Shown: positions 46,878 through 56,460, counted from the first letter of the stretch. The stretch is DNA of 64,000 bases from Pseudomonas sp. RSB 5.4 (GCF_037126175.1 NZ_CP146986.1:1826501-1890500); one strand, 5' to 3'. Made by a program: numbers and translations. The notes: generated from the sequence alone by a model not told the origin.

Positions 46878-48536
46878 ATGTACGTATACGACGAGTACGA
46901 TCAGCGGATCATCGAGGACCGCGTCAAGCAGTTCCGTGATCAGACCCGACGCTATCTGGCAGGTGAGCTGAGCGAAGAAGAATTCCGCCCCCTGCGCCTG
47001 CAAAATGGCCTGTACATCCAGCGTTTCGCGCCGATGTTGCGCGTAGCGGTGCCTTACGGCCAGCTGACGTCGCGCCAGACGCGCATGATGGCCAAGATTG
47101 CCCGTGACTACGACAAGGGCTACGCCCACATCAGTACCCGGCAGAACGTGCAGTTCAACTGGCCGGCGGTGGAAGACATCCCGGACATCCTCGCCGAACT
47201 GGCCACCGTGCAGATGCACGCGATCCAGACCAGCGGCAACTGCCTGCGCAACGTCACCACCGACCAGTTCGCCGGTGTCGCCGCCGATGAAGTGATCGAC
47301 CCACGTCCATGGTGCGAAATCGTCCGTCAGTGGACTACATTCCATCCGGAATTCGCCTACCTGCCGCGCAAGTTCAAGATCGCCGTCAACGGCTCGACCG
47401 CTGACCGTGCCGCCATCGAAGTCCACGACATCGGCCTTGAGCCGGTACACAACGCCGCCGGCGAGCTGGGCTTCCGCGTACTGGTCGGCGGTGGTCTGGG
47501 CCGTACCCCGGTGGTCGGCGCGTTCATCAACGAGTTCCTGCCGTGGCAGGACCTGTTGAGCTACCTCGACGCCATCCTGCGGGTGTACAACCGCTATGGC
47601 CGTCGCGACAACAAATACAAGGCGCGGATCAAGATCCTCGTCAAGGCGCTGACCCCTGAAGTGTTCGCGCAGAAAGTCGATGCCGAGATGGAACACCTGC
47701 GCGGTGGTCAGACCACATTGACCGAAGCCGAACTGCATCGCGTTGCCAAGCACTTCGTCGACCCGGACTACAAGGCTCTGGATAATCAGACTGCCCAACT
47801 GGCCGAACTCGACAAGGAACACCCGGGCTTCGCCCGCTGGCGCTCGCGCAACACACTGGCGCACAAAAAGCCGGGTTATGTGGCCGTGACCCTGTCGCTG
47901 AAGCCGACCGGCGTTGCCCCGGGCGACATCACCGACAAGCAGCTGGACGCCGTCGCCGATCTGGCCGAGCGCTACAGCTTCGGTCAACTGCGTACTTCCC
48001 ACGAGCAGAACATCATTCTGGCCGACGTCGAGCAAAGCCAGTTGTTCACCCTGTGGGGCGAGTTGCGTGAAGGCGGTTTCGCCACGCCGAACATCGGTCT
48101 GCTGACCGACATCATCTGCTGCCCGGGCGGTGATTTCTGCTCCCTGGCCAATGCCAAGTCGATCCCGATCGCCGAATCGATCCAGCGTCGTTTCGACGAC
48201 CTGGACTACCTGTTCGACATCGGTGAGCTGGACCTGAACATCTCCGGTTGCATGAACGCCTGTGGTCACCACCACGTCGGCCACATCGGCATCCTCGGGG
48301 TGGACAAGAAAGGTGAAGAGTTCTACCAGGTGTCCCTCGGCGGCAGCGCCAGCCGTGACGCGAGCCTGGGCAAGATCCTCGGCCCGTCCTTCGCCCAGGA
48401 TGACATGCCGGACGTGATCTCGAAGCTGATCGACGTGTACGTTGAACAACGTACCGAAGACGAGCGTTTCATCGACACCTACCAGCGTATTGGCATCGAC
48501 CTCTTCAAGGAACGCGTCTATGCAGCGAATCATTAA
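46878..48536 (+). CDS. cysI: Sulfite/nitrite reductase hemoprotein, CysI type
   Basis: A 552-residue siroheme/[4Fe-4S] reductase. The cluster-binding cysteines are in CCPGGDFC (C415, C421) and SGCMNACG (C458, C462), the C-x5-C...C-x3-C pattern of the family. The duplicated ferredoxin-like half-domains are recognisable from QRFAPMLRVAVPYGQLTSRQ and from LSLKPTGVAPGDITDKQLDA. It reduces sulfite to sulfide for cysteine synthesis. The ATG at 46878 has AGGA 5 nt upstream. The 3' end overlaps the DUF934 gene by 17 nt, so the two are co-translated. Confidence 0.95.
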   Translation: MYVYDEYDQRIIEDRVKQFRDQTRRYLAGELSEEEFRPLRLQNGLYIQRFAPMLRVAVPYGQLTSRQTRMMAKIARDYDKGYAHISTRQNVQFNWPAVEDIPDILAELATVQMHAIQTSGNCLRNVTTDQFAGVAADEVIDPRPWCEIVRQWTTFHPEFAYLPRKFKIAVNGSTADRAAIEVHDIGLEPVHNAAGELGFRVLVGGGLGRTPVVGAFINEFLPWQDLLSYLDAILRVYNRYGRRDNKYKARIKILVKALTPEVFAQKVDAEMEHLRGGQTTLTEAELHRVAKHFVDPDYKALDNQTAQLAELDKEHPGFARWRSRNTLAHKKPGYVAVTLSLKPTGVAPGDITDKQLDAVADLAERYSFGQLRTSHEQNIILADVEQSQLFTLWGELREGGFATPNIGLLTDIICCPGGDFCSLANAKSIPIAESIQRRFDDLDYLFDIGELDLNISGCMNACGHHHVGHIGILGVDKKGEEFYQVSLGGSASRDASLGKILGPSFAQDDMPDVISKLIDVYVEQRTEDERFIDTYQRIGIDLFKERVYAANH

Positions 48537-49014
48537 GAACAACGAAGTCGTCGACGAAACCTGGCACTTGCTGCCGAAAGATTTCAACATCGACGACATC
48601 AGCAATTGCGACGATCTGATCGTTCCATTGCAGCTGTGGCGTGAACACAGTCGCATGCTCAAGGCCCGCGACGGCGGTTTGGGTGTGTGGCTGGATGCCG
48701 ATGAAGAAGCCGAGGAGATCGGTGACGACGTCGCGCAGTTCCAGGTGATCGCGCTGAATTTTCCGGCCTTCACCGACGGCCGCAACTACTCCAATGCCCG
48801 CCTGCTGCGTGACCGTTACGGCTTCAAAGGTGAACTGCGGGCGATAGGCGATGTGTTGCGCGACCAACTGTTCTACATGCACCGTTGCGGTTTCGACGCG
48901 TTTGCCGTTCGTGCGGACAAAGACCCGTACGAAGCGCTGGAAGGCCTGAAGGACTTCTCCGTGACCTATCAGGCCGCCACCGACGAACCGCTGCCGCTGT
49001 TCCGTCGCCGCTGA
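48520..49014 (+). CDS. DUF934 protein, partner of CysI
   Basis: A 164-residue protein of the DUF934 family: QRIIKNNEVVDETWHLLPKD at the start, LNFPAFTDGRNYSNARLLRD and GELRAIGDVLRDQLFYMHRC in the middle, and YQAATDEPLPLFRRR at the end. These proteins are nearly always encoded directly after a sulfite reductase gene and are thought to support it, but the biochemical role is unknown. The start overlaps cysI by 17 nt. Confidence 0.92.
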   Translation: MQRIIKNNEVVDETWHLLPKDFNIDDISNCDDLIVPLQLWREHSRMLKARDGGLGVWLDADEEAEEIGDDVAQFQVIALNFPAFTDGRNYSNARLLRDRYGFKGELRAIGDVLRDQLFYMHRCGFDAFAVRADKDPYEALEGLKDFSVTYQAATDEPLPLFRRR

Positions 49015-49019
49015 TCGAA

Positions 49020-49047
49020 TACGCCTTGAGCACCTGCTCAAGGCGTA
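49020..49047. terminator. Perfect 13-bp hairpin between convergent DUF934 and the second NEL gene
   Basis: TACGCCTTGAGCA (49020-49032) and its exact complement (49035-49047) leave only two central bases. It covers the stop codon of the leftward NEL gene and lies 5 nt after the DUF934 stop, so it can end both transcripts. The T run is weak. Confidence 0.65.
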
Positions 49048-52000
49048 CTTCCCTCCTCTTCTGTATCTGAACTGGCCAGCTCATTGGCCGGATTGCGCGC
49101 CAGTGCCTGATCGGTGAGCTGACGAATTAGCGCCTGACGCTCATTTCTGAAATTGTCGTGAATCGCGTTCATCTGCACCGCTGCCTGATCGCGCGCCAGT
49201 TCGGTCTGCCCGTCAAGACGCGCCAGTGCCCGTGCGGTCCGATCATTGATGACGGCGAAAGCATCAGGGTGGACTGATTCGAGAAATTCGACCCAGAATC
49301 GCTGACCGACGCACCACTCAGGAAACCTCGAAGAGCTTTCAACACGCATGACGGCCTGATAGGCCTGATCCAGGTTCTCCTGCGCCACCTCGACGTTCAA
49401 AGGGCTGCTTATCGCCCTTGGCTGCCCCGGCAGATCGAGCCGTCCCGCCAGCCCCACCCGATAGGCCAGACTGAATTCGAGTGCATGCTCGTAGACCCTC
49501 GGTTGGGCGCTGGTATTGATATCCGCCACGACCTGCTGCTCCAAAGCCTGCAAGCGGAACAGGCCTCTCAGCAACCCGATCAATTGCCGTTCGAGCGCTG
49601 CGCCGCCAACTCCGGACGCGACCATGGCCCGATAACACAACACCTGAACTTCCATTTCGCTGAACACCGCCGAGTAGCCATCGACGCCGGTGGTGCCGAC
49701 ACGGGCCGTGCTGAATAACCGGCCACGCAGCCATGTATCTTCAGCCGCTGCCTCGATGACATTCCACACGCGCTCACTGAAATACGGGTAAAGCCTGGTG
49801 TAATCGGCCGTATGCACCAATTGCGAAAGTACGACAAAGAAATCCCGCGAGCCAGGCGCGGCCCTTACGGCCTCCCACATCACGCTGCGCGGCGTCACTA
49901 CGGCGGCAAGCCGGCCGGTCAACCAGGGGGCACTCTGGCCCTCAGGCTGCACACCAGGTCTTGGCTGATGACGATAGGCCTGGCCGATCACTCCGAAACT
50001 GGCACCGTTCGCTTGCTGGTACTCAACAATCTTCAGCAAGGCGTCAGGCGCCAAGGGATTGCCGATGAGCCGGATGGCGCGGTTCAACGCCGGCGACCCC
50101 GTGAGGAGGACCGCCTGCGGTATGGTCGTGATCTCGTTATCGCGCAAATCGAGCAATTGCGGTCGGTTCAAACCGACAATCCCTTCAGGCCAGCGCTCAA
50201 TGGCGCAACCACGCAAGCGCAGTATTTCCAGGTTCGGCAGCAGACTGACATCCGGGGCATGCACAAGGTCCGGATTGAAATCCAGATCCAGTACCCGCAG
50301 GTTGGTCAACTGCACCAGCGGTGGTGCCGATGCAGACGGCAGCCGAATCCGGTTGTCACTCAGATCCAGATGCGTCAACCAGGGCAAACGCTCCAGCGCC
50401 AACGGTAGCCGGGTCAGTTGATTTCCCCTCAGGGAGAGACTTCGCAAGTTGCTGAAATTATGCAGAAACGCCGTCAGCCCCAGTGTCGGATTAATGCCGT
50501 CCATCACCAGATGCGTGACATGGCGGAAGTCGCCGACCACCAATGGCAACTCGCCCAAAGGCTCCGGGGCCAAGCTCAAGGTATCGGGCAACGCATCGTC
50601 AACAGATCCTGGCTCTCTGCGCCAACAGCGGATGATCGCGCGCATCGCACGAACCTTCGCCGCCCGTGGAACTTCACGCCATGAACCATCAACGCCATTG
50701 CACCAGGTTTCCCGTGTCACCCATCGGTTCAAGGCTTCGCGGATACCGAGAAATTCCCGTCGCAGCATCTCCAGCTTCATTAACACCGATATCTCATTTC
50801 TGCCCAAGGCGTTCAGTAGCGCATGAATCTGCGCGGGGGAATGTGCCGGATAGAGTTCCTGGGCACGGCGTATCATCACCGAAATACCGGCACCTGAATG
50901 TGTCCATGCCCCTGACTGTGGACGGTGTGCCCGCCTCACGGGCGAAACAGCGCCGGGGCGCTCCCCAATTGTCCTGGCGAACGTCGCTCGACGTTCGTAG
51001 GCAAGCTGAGTGATTTTCTCCCGCAGCGCTTGCGAAGTTGTTTCGCCCGAGAGGCCCAGCGCGGATCGGTGATGCGTCGACAACCCCTGCCATAGCGCCT
51101 GAAAATAAGGCGTGCCTGATCCAGTCGCCGCACGCTCGCCGTGACTGATCGCTGTGCCCTGTATTTGCATCGATGATGTTCCCGACCCACCCGGCAAGTG
51201 CTCAAGGGCATCGAGCACCACGCGGTAGGTGTCTTGACCACCGCCGCTATCCAGATGCAGCCCTTCATAGGCCCGACAGACAGCGATCGCCTGCTGATAT
51301 CGACGGACTTCTTGCGCAAGCCGCAACGGTACGCGGCCCGCATCCAGTTCTTGCGCCTCGCCACTCAACGCACCCTCCACCAATTCTTCGGCGACACTGG
51401 CGGGCAGATCAGCAAAGGTGTGCAGAAGGAACGACGCCCTGCCATTACCCGCCACTTCGGTGCGCCTGTAGATTCGCTGGAACAGCTGCACCCGATGACC
51501 TTGCGCCTGTGCATCGACGATTTGCTGTAGCCTGCGGGCCTGAACGGCCGGGTCCAGGGAGGTCAGCCCGAGCAGGCTTCCGCGCTGCCGGTTACCAAGG
51601 GCCGCCAGCAGGGAACGGTAGAGTTTCCCTCCGCTCAAGTCCTGCTGGCTGATGGTCAGGGTCGTGGTCGCGGTTGGCGCGCCATAACGGCTAAGTTGCA
51701 TGCCCGCGGCATCGAGGACACTGACCACAGTGTCGGCCGGCCAGGCAGTCGATGTGGTCAACAAGTGCAGTTGCAGGTCAGGGTCTGCCAAGGGTGCCGA
51801 CAGCGGAATCTGCAGTTGATCGATAAAATCCGTCACCGCTGCATCGGCGCGAAACCGTCGGAGCGTGTCGACCAACACCGCCGGCGGATGACCACGATCC
51901 ACATGAACCTGGCGCATCACGCTGTCCTCGATACCACTGACGTCCAGGACCTGCAGCGCGACGGCATCCGACACGTCCTCGCGCGCGTACCCGAAGCGGC

Positions 52001-53771
52001 GAAACAGTCTTAATCGATCCCAGTCCTGAACCCGTTCTGAATCATGCCGCCAGCCCCCCCGGTCGTTGGTTTCAAGAAGCGGCGAATAGCGCATCGTAGA
52101 CGCCGGTGGCGCCATCACCTCCCACAATCCGGTCTGCGGTTCGGGCCGCACCGCATAATGGTGTGTATCGAGCGTCAGAAACGCCTGGCCGTCGACCCAG
52201 CGCAAGCCTCGCTCATCGGGTCGCACCCCGGCAGGCGGTGCTCGACGTAACTGATAGGGGCGCAGGTCGGGCTTCCACAGGCGAGGTTGCCCTGAAGCCA
52301 GGTTGACGAGGCGCAAGCGCTCAACGAACGCCGATGAGCGGACGACCTTGAACGCGCTGCTCACCGCTCGCGTGCCTGCGGCGAAAGCCGCCATCAGAAT
52401 CAGGTTTTCGACGACATCGAAAAAGTAATCCGTCGCCTGTTCCTGCTCGCCCCTGGACCAACTGGCGATCCCTTCGTAAACCTGCGAGAGCAATTGCACC
52501 GCCGCGACCGCCAGCAATAACTCACCGGCAACGGGGATGAACGATGCGGCCACCAGCAATAGATCCAGGCCAATCGCCTTGTAGGTATCCAGTCGGGCAA
52601 GTCGGCTTTTTTCGTCTTCATCGTCCGTGGGAACCACAATGAGCCGCGCGTCCGCCATGGTTTGTTCGGCGTGTTGGCGATACATCAGACTGAACGGATC
52701 ACCCGCGAAATCAACACCGGACAATGTCACATACAAAACCGTAGGAGGCAGCATCGAGTCACTGCGTGGATACAGGCGCTGCTCGAGGTTCGTCACCCAC
52801 GCGGCGCGTTCGCCGATCTTGATATAGCGCATGAAGAACTGGCGAAATCCACTGTGTTTCAATCGCTCGCTCAGCTCTTTCTCGAAATTGCTGAACGATG
52901 AGTACTCCTTGAGCGGGTGCAACGGATCACCTGGCAGGTAAACAACGCAACGGTAGTCGTTGTCGGCGTGCTCGCTGACCGGGCCGATAAACAGCGCACC
53001 ATGGAGTGTAACGCCGAGCATCTGCAAGCCCTGATAACCCAGGGTGTTATTTCCCAGCCTGATCAAGCCTGAGCGCTCCTTTACTCCCTGTAACATCCGA
53101 TGAACTTCGACGCTGATATGTTTCTTCATCAGTGCTATATGCCGATCCACATCGAAGCGACACTGCAAGTTCGTAACAAACTTGCTGCGTAATGGATGGT
53201 CATCAGCGCTGATGTTCAAAACCTCACGAAGATGCTCCTGATACTGTTTCCCCAAATCCAGTGTTCGACACAATCGCGCAAATTCATGGGGGCGTATCGG
53301 CAATATACGAGCTTCCCGACCAGTGACTTTTTCAGGGATATAGATCAATGAAGTGTCGTTGTAATTGGTCGCCTGGGTCTCGCTGATTTCGAAATTCTCG
53401 CAGGCGGCCATCAACAGGTCACGGTCGATTGGCAATACCAGCTTCCTGCGCAATCCCAGCAGACTGGAAGTGGAGCGCACGTGCTGAAAAATCACTCCCG
53501 TTATTACCAGCGACTGGCCCAGTCTTTGCGACATGGCACCGGTGAGCAACGGCGCGCAAAACGCTTCGGGCGACTTGAGCGTCTTCAGAAACGGGTCCAC
53601 TTCACTCTGGGCGCGGTGGCTGGCCATCATGCTTTGATAAAGTTTCTGACGCAGTTCATCCGATGCTGACAGCAGCCATCCGGGAGCATTGTTCTTGATC
53701 AGCTCAAAGAACATGCCTTTTTGTTCGGGTGTTAGTACAGGCGCAACAGCCTGGACAGGTAAAGAAGACAT
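49038..53771 (-). CDS. LRR protein with NEL-like domain lacking the catalytic cysteine (paralogue of the giant NEL protein)
   Basis: A 1577-residue protein with the same plan as the larger paralogue. The N-terminal DUF6543-like region has a hydrophobic pair near 400-470 (LLVAASFIPVAGELLLAVAA). A single LRR block sits at about 1085-1220 (LRSLSLRGNQLTRLP, LTHLDLSDNRIRLP), and a NEL-like C-terminal 280 residues follow (RLFSTARVGTTGVDGYSAVF, LLRGLFRLQALEQQV, SLAYRVGLAG). The position of the catalytic Cys holds Gly1362 (TGVDG versus TCVDG), codon GGC at 49686-49688. So ligase activity by the known thioester mechanism is not expected. The ATG at 53771 follows GAGA at 8 nt; ATG at 53780 and TTG at 53801 are alternatives. 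The acidic Ser-rich tail (ASSDTEEEGSTP) is unique. Confidence 0.87.
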   Translation of the reverse strand: MSSLPVQAVAPVLTPEQKGMFFELIKNNAPGWLLSASDELRQKLYQSMMASHRAQSEVDPFLKTLKSPEAFCAPLLTGAMSQRLGQSLVITGVIFQHVRSTSSLLGLRRKLVLPIDRDLLMAACENFEISETQATNYNDTSLIYIPEKVTGREARILPIRPHEFARLCRTLDLGKQYQEHLREVLNISADDHPLRSKFVTNLQCRFDVDRHIALMKKHISVEVHRMLQGVKERSGLIRLGNNTLGYQGLQMLGVTLHGALFIGPVSEHADNDYRCVVYLPGDPLHPLKEYSSFSNFEKELSERLKHSGFRQFFMRYIKIGERAAWVTNLEQRLYPRSDSMLPPTVLYVTLSGVDFAGDPFSLMYRQHAEQTMADARLIVVPTDDEDEKSRLARLDTYKAIGLDLLLVAASFIPVAGELLLAVAAVQLLSQVYEGIASWSRGEQEQATDYFFDVVENLILMAAFAAGTRAVSSAFKVVRSSAFVERLRLVNLASGQPRLWKPDLRPYQLRRAPPAGVRPDERGLRWVDGQAFLTLDTHHYAVRPEPQTGLWEVMAPPASTMRYSPLLETNDRGGWRHDSERVQDWDRLRLFRRFGYAREDVSDAVALQVLDVSGIEDSVMRQVHVDRGHPPAVLVDTLRRFRADAAVTDFIDQLQIPLSAPLADPDLQLHLLTTSTAWPADTVVSVLDAAGMQLSRYGAPTATTTLTISQQDLSGGKLYRSLLAALGNRQRGSLLGLTSLDPAVQARRLQQIVDAQAQGHRVQLFQRIYRRTEVAGNGRASFLLHTFADLPASVAEELVEGALSGEAQELDAGRVPLRLAQEVRRYQQAIAVCRAYEGLHLDSGGGQDTYRVVLDALEHLPGGSGTSSMQIQGTAISHGERAATGSGTPYFQALWQGLSTHHRSALGLSGETTSQALREKITQLAYERRATFARTIGERPGAVSPVRRAHRPQSGAWTHSGAGISVMIRRAQELYPAHSPAQIHALLNALGRNEISVLMKLEMLRREFLGIREALNRWVTRETWCNGVDGSWREVPRAAKVRAMRAIIRCWRREPGSVDDALPDTLSLAPEPLGELPLVVGDFRHVTHLVMDGINPTLGLTAFLHNFSNLRSLSLRGNQLTRLPLALERLPWLTHLDLSDNRIRLPSASAPPLVQLTNLRVLDLDFNPDLVHAPDVSLLPNLEILRLRGCAIERWPEGIVGLNRPQLLDLRDNEITTIPQAVLLTGSPALNRAIRLIGNPLAPDALLKIVEYQQANGASFGVIGQAYRHQPRPGVQPEGQSAPWLTGRLAAVVTPRSVMWEAVRAAPGSRDFFVVLSQLVHTADYTRLYPYFSERVWNVIEAAAEDTWLRGRLFSTARVGTTGVDGYSAVFSEMEVQVLCYRAMVASGVGGAALERQLIGLLRGLFRLQALEQQVVADINTSAQPRVYEHALEFSLAYRVGLAGRLDLPGQPRAISSPLNVEVAQENLDQAYQAVMRVESSSRFPEWCVGQRFWVEFLESVHPDAFAVINDRTARALARLDGQTELARDQAAVQMNAIHDNFRNERQALIRQLTDQALARNPANELASSDTEEEGSTP

Positions 53772-53904
53772 ACTGAACATCTCGAAAACTGAAAGTAGCA
53801 ACAGCTTATCGAGCAGGTTTTTTTATAAAAGCGCGAATTACCGATGAAATACTTCAAGTTCGAATCGACTATTCAAACTCAAACTATACATATATACCAC
53901 CACC

Positions 53905-53945
53905 CAAAAAAAACCCCTTTCACCGTTACAGTGAAAGGGGTTTTC
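53905..53945 (-). terminator. Intrinsic terminator of sohB
   Basis: AACCCCTTTCAC and GTGAAAGGGGTT pair around a short loop (CGTTACA on the plus strand). Read on the minus strand the stem is followed by eight T, a textbook rho-independent terminator 12 nt after the sohB stop. It also insulates the downstream NEL gene from sohB transcription. Confidence 0.92.
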
Positions 53946-53956
53946 TTTGGCTTTTC

Positions 53957-54988
53957 CTACCAGAAGCGCTGCTGGGTCAAGCGGCTCCACCAGCTCAGCA
54001 GCACGCGATCCACTGAACCGCTGGCAGCCATGCCGATGCGCTCCTGCAGGCTTTTGCGTTCGGCATAATGCAGGTGATAAACCTCGGCTTTCTTCGCCCG
54101 GTCTGCCAGGTATTCATCGCTGGTCTTGAGCTCGTCGACCAGTTGTTTGTCCAGCGCCGCCACGCCGAGCCAGACCTCACCGGTGGCCACTTCATCAATG
54201 GCCAGTTGCGGACGATAACGGGCGACGAAGTTCTTGAACAGCTGATGGGTGATGTCCAGGTCTTCCTGGAACTTCTCCCGACCTTTCTCGGTGTTTTCGC
54301 CGAACACGGTCAGGGTGCGTTTGTACTCACCGGCGGTCAGCACTTCGAAATCGATGTCGTGCTTTTTCAGCAGACGGTTGACGTTGGGCAACTGCGCCAC
54401 CACGCCGATCGAGCCGAGAATCGCGAACGGCGCGCTGATGATCTTCTCGCCAATGCACGCCATCATGTAACCGCCGCTGGCCGCGACCTTGTCGATGCAC
54501 ACGGTCAGCGGCACGCCGGCCTCGCGGATACGCGCCAGTTGCGACGACGCCAGGCCGTAGCTGTGAACCATGCCGCCGCCGCTTTCCAGACGCAGTACCA
54601 CTTCGTCCTTTGGCGTGGCGAGAGTCAGCAGTGCGGTGATTTCGTGACGCAGGCTCTCGGTGGCCGACGCCTTGATGTCACCGTCGAAATCGAGCACGAA
54701 CACCCGGGATTTGCTCTCGGTTTTGCTCTTCTGCTTCTTCTCGCCTTTCTCAGCCTTGGCCTGGCCCTTGCGCAAGGCCTTGAGCTGATCCTTGTCGAGC
54801 AGGGTCTGTTCCAGGCGCTCACGCAGCCCTTTATAGAAATCGTTGAGCTTGCTGACCTGCAGCTGACCCGCCGACTTGCGCCGGCCCTTGCTGCGCAATG
54901 CAGCGAAACTGGCCAGCACCACCAGAATGGCAACGACCAGGGTCACGGTTTTGGCCAGGAAGCTGGCGTATTCGGACAAAAACTCCAC
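53957..54988 (-). CDS. sohB: SohB, S49-family inner-membrane peptidase
   Basis: A 343-residue protein. A transmembrane anchor at residues 10-30 (FLAKTVTLVVAILVVLASF) is followed by a Lys-rich linker (KGQAKAEKGEKKQKSKTESK) and the S49 domain: RLESGGGMVHSYGL, nucleophile serine in DKVAASGGYMMAC, and general-base lysine in TAGEYKRTLTVFGENTEKG. SohB is a signal-peptide-peptidase-like periplasmic protease whose overproduction can compensate for DegP loss in E. coli. Single-gene unit with its own terminator. Confidence 0.95.
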   Translation of the reverse strand: MEFLSEYASFLAKTVTLVVAILVVLASFAALRSKGRRKSAGQLQVSKLNDFYKGLRERLEQTLLDKDQLKALRKGQAKAEKGEKKQKSKTESKSRVFVLDFDGDIKASATESLRHEITALLTLATPKDEVVLRLESGGGMVHSYGLASSQLARIREAGVPLTVCIDKVAASGGYMMACIGEKIISAPFAILGSIGVVAQLPNVNRLLKKHDIDFEVLTAGEYKRTLTVFGENTEKGREKFQEDLDITHQLFKNFVARYRPQLAIDEVATGEVWLGVAALDKQLVDELKTSDEYLADRAKKAEVYHLHYAERKSLQERIGMAASGSVDRVLLSWWSRLTQQRFW

Positions 54989-55193
54989 AGAGACTCCTTA
55001 AAACAATGCGCGGACACGAAACACGCGCGGGATGGCTCCAGCATACCCATGCGCCGGCCCGTCGACCAGCCGTGAAACCTCTGGCAACAGGCCTGTAACG
55101 GGCATTTCAAACAAGCGTATGTTTTTTCATTGACAGCACTTCGTCATCCTCATAACCTCGCCACAACCTTCAACGTACCGGGATGACGCGGAC

Positions 55194-55904
55194 GTGGGCA
55201 GCATCTATTTGATTCGACATGGCCAGGCCTCCTTTGGTGCAGACGACTATGACGTCCTGTCGCCGATCGGTGTGCGCCAGGCAGAAGTCCTTGGCCAGCA
55301 CCTCGCCGAGCTGGGAATCCGTTTGGATCGCTGCCTGGCGGGCGACCTGCGTCGCCAGCAACATACGGCCACCAGCGCGCTGGAGCAGTTCACCGCCAAG
55401 GGCCTGTCGGTACCGACGCTGGAGACCGACTCCGCGTTCAACGAGTTCGATGCCGACGCGATCATCCGCGCCCTGATCCCCGCCATGCTGGCGGACGAGC
55501 CGGAAGCCATCGACATCCTGCGCAACGCGGCGCAAAACCGCGCCGAATTCCAGCGCATCTTCGCCCTGGTCATCGAGCGCTGGCTGGCGGGCACCTACGA
55601 CACTCCGGGGCTGGAAAGCTGGCTGGGTTTTGTCGAGCGAGTACAGGGCGGACTGCACCGGATCCTCGAACAGGCCGACGGCAACCAGAAAATCGCCGTG
55701 TTCACCTCCGGCGGCACCATCACCGCCCTGCTCCACCTGATTACCCAAATGCCTGCCCGGCAGGCCTTTGAACTGAATTGGCAAATCGTCAACACCTCGC
55801 TCAACCAGCTGAAGTTCCGCGGTCGCGAGGTGGCTTTGGCTTCCTTCAACAGTCACGCACACCTGCAACTGCTGAAGGCTCCGGAACTCATCACTTTCCG
55901 CTGA
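55194..55904 (+). CDS. Histidine phosphatase family protein
   Basis: A 236-residue protein of the phosphoglycerate-mutase-like superfamily. The catalytic RHG is in IYLIRHGQASFG, the second Arg lies in GDLRRQQHTA, and the C-terminal histidine region is represented by AVFTSGGTITALLH, where the usual GGxI/GH histidine is replaced by Gly-Thr (SGGTI, as in several branch-1 members). Start is a GTG at 55194; no better ATG exists upstream. The substrate is unknown. It precedes the SCP2 gene by 64 nt, so they may be co-expressed. Confidence 0.88.
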   Translation: MGSIYLIRHGQASFGADDYDVLSPIGVRQAEVLGQHLAELGIRLDRCLAGDLRRQQHTATSALEQFTAKGLSVPTLETDSAFNEFDADAIIRALIPAMLADEPEAIDILRNAAQNRAEFQRIFALVIERWLAGTYDTPGLESWLGFVERVQGGLHRILEQADGNQKIAVFTSGGTITALLHLITQMPARQAFELNWQIVNTSLNQLKFRGREVALASFNSHAHLQLLKAPELITFR

Positions 55905-55968
55905 GTCCGGATAACTGTGACCCTTGCTGTAATCAACCAGCGCCTATTACCCAAGAAAGGATCGAACC

Positions 55969-56286
55969 ATGACCTCCGTAGCTGATGCCGTAAAAGCGAT
56001 GCAAGCCAAGTTCAACCCAGCCGCTGCTGCCGGTCTGGATCTGGTTTTCGGTTTCAACATCACCGACGAAGACAAGCACTACGCGCTGATCGTCAAAGAC
56101 GGTACTTGCGACATCCAGGAAGGTGAAAACCCGGACGCCAACTGCACCCTGGTCCTGGACAGCGCGACTCTGAAAGACATCGTCAGCGGTGAAACCGACG
56201 GCATGCAAGCGTTCATGGGCGGCAAGCTGCGCGTTGAAGGCGACATGATGCTGTCGATGAAACTGTCCGAGCTGTTCCCGTCGTAA
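55969..56286 (+). CDS. SCP2 sterol-binding-domain protein
   Basis: A 105-residue protein consisting of one SCP2 domain: DLVFGFNITDEDKHYALIVK, GENPDANCTLVLDSATLKDI, and the closing AFMGGKLRVEGDMMLSMKLS, the family signature for the hydrophobic-ligand pocket. Such stand-alone SCP2 proteins probably bind lipids or acyl-CoA. AAAGGA lies 7 nt before the ATG. An intrinsic terminator follows 19 nt after the stop. Confidence 0.92.
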   Translation: MTSVADAVKAMQAKFNPAAAAGLDLVFGFNITDEDKHYALIVKDGTCDIQEGENPDANCTLVLDSATLKDIVSGETDGMQAFMGGKLRVEGDMMLSMKLSELFPS

Positions 56287-56305
56287 GACTTGGTTCGGTT
56301 TGAAG

Positions 56306-56333
56306 AAAATCCCGCCCCTGTGGCGGGATTTTT
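56306..56333 (+). terminator. Intrinsic terminator after the SCP2 gene
   Basis: AAAATCCCGCC (56306-56316) pairs with GGCGGGATTTT (56322-56332), and a T run ends at 56333. Strong stem with a 5-nt loop. Confidence 0.93.
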
Positions 56334-56370
56334 GCGTCGGGCTCCCAGGTTTCGTCATAAACAGGCCATA

Positions 56371-56460
56371 GGTGGGAGGGGGCTTGCTCCCGAAGGCGTC
56401 GGATCAGCCACAACGTTTGCCGCCTGGCACACCGCTTTCGGGAGCAAGCCCCCTCCCACG
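56371..56460. repeat. REP doublet of the GGGAGGGGGCTTGCTCCCG type
   Basis: Arms ggtgggagggggcttgctcc (from 56371, to 56398) and the inverted copy (56433-56460). A further REP variant, between convergent SCP2 and yejF-like genes. Confidence 0.92.

Noticed and set aside
46770..48785. Open frame of about 670 codons on the minus strand
   Set aside because: Antisense to cysI and the DUF934 gene; composition typical of a shadow frame.
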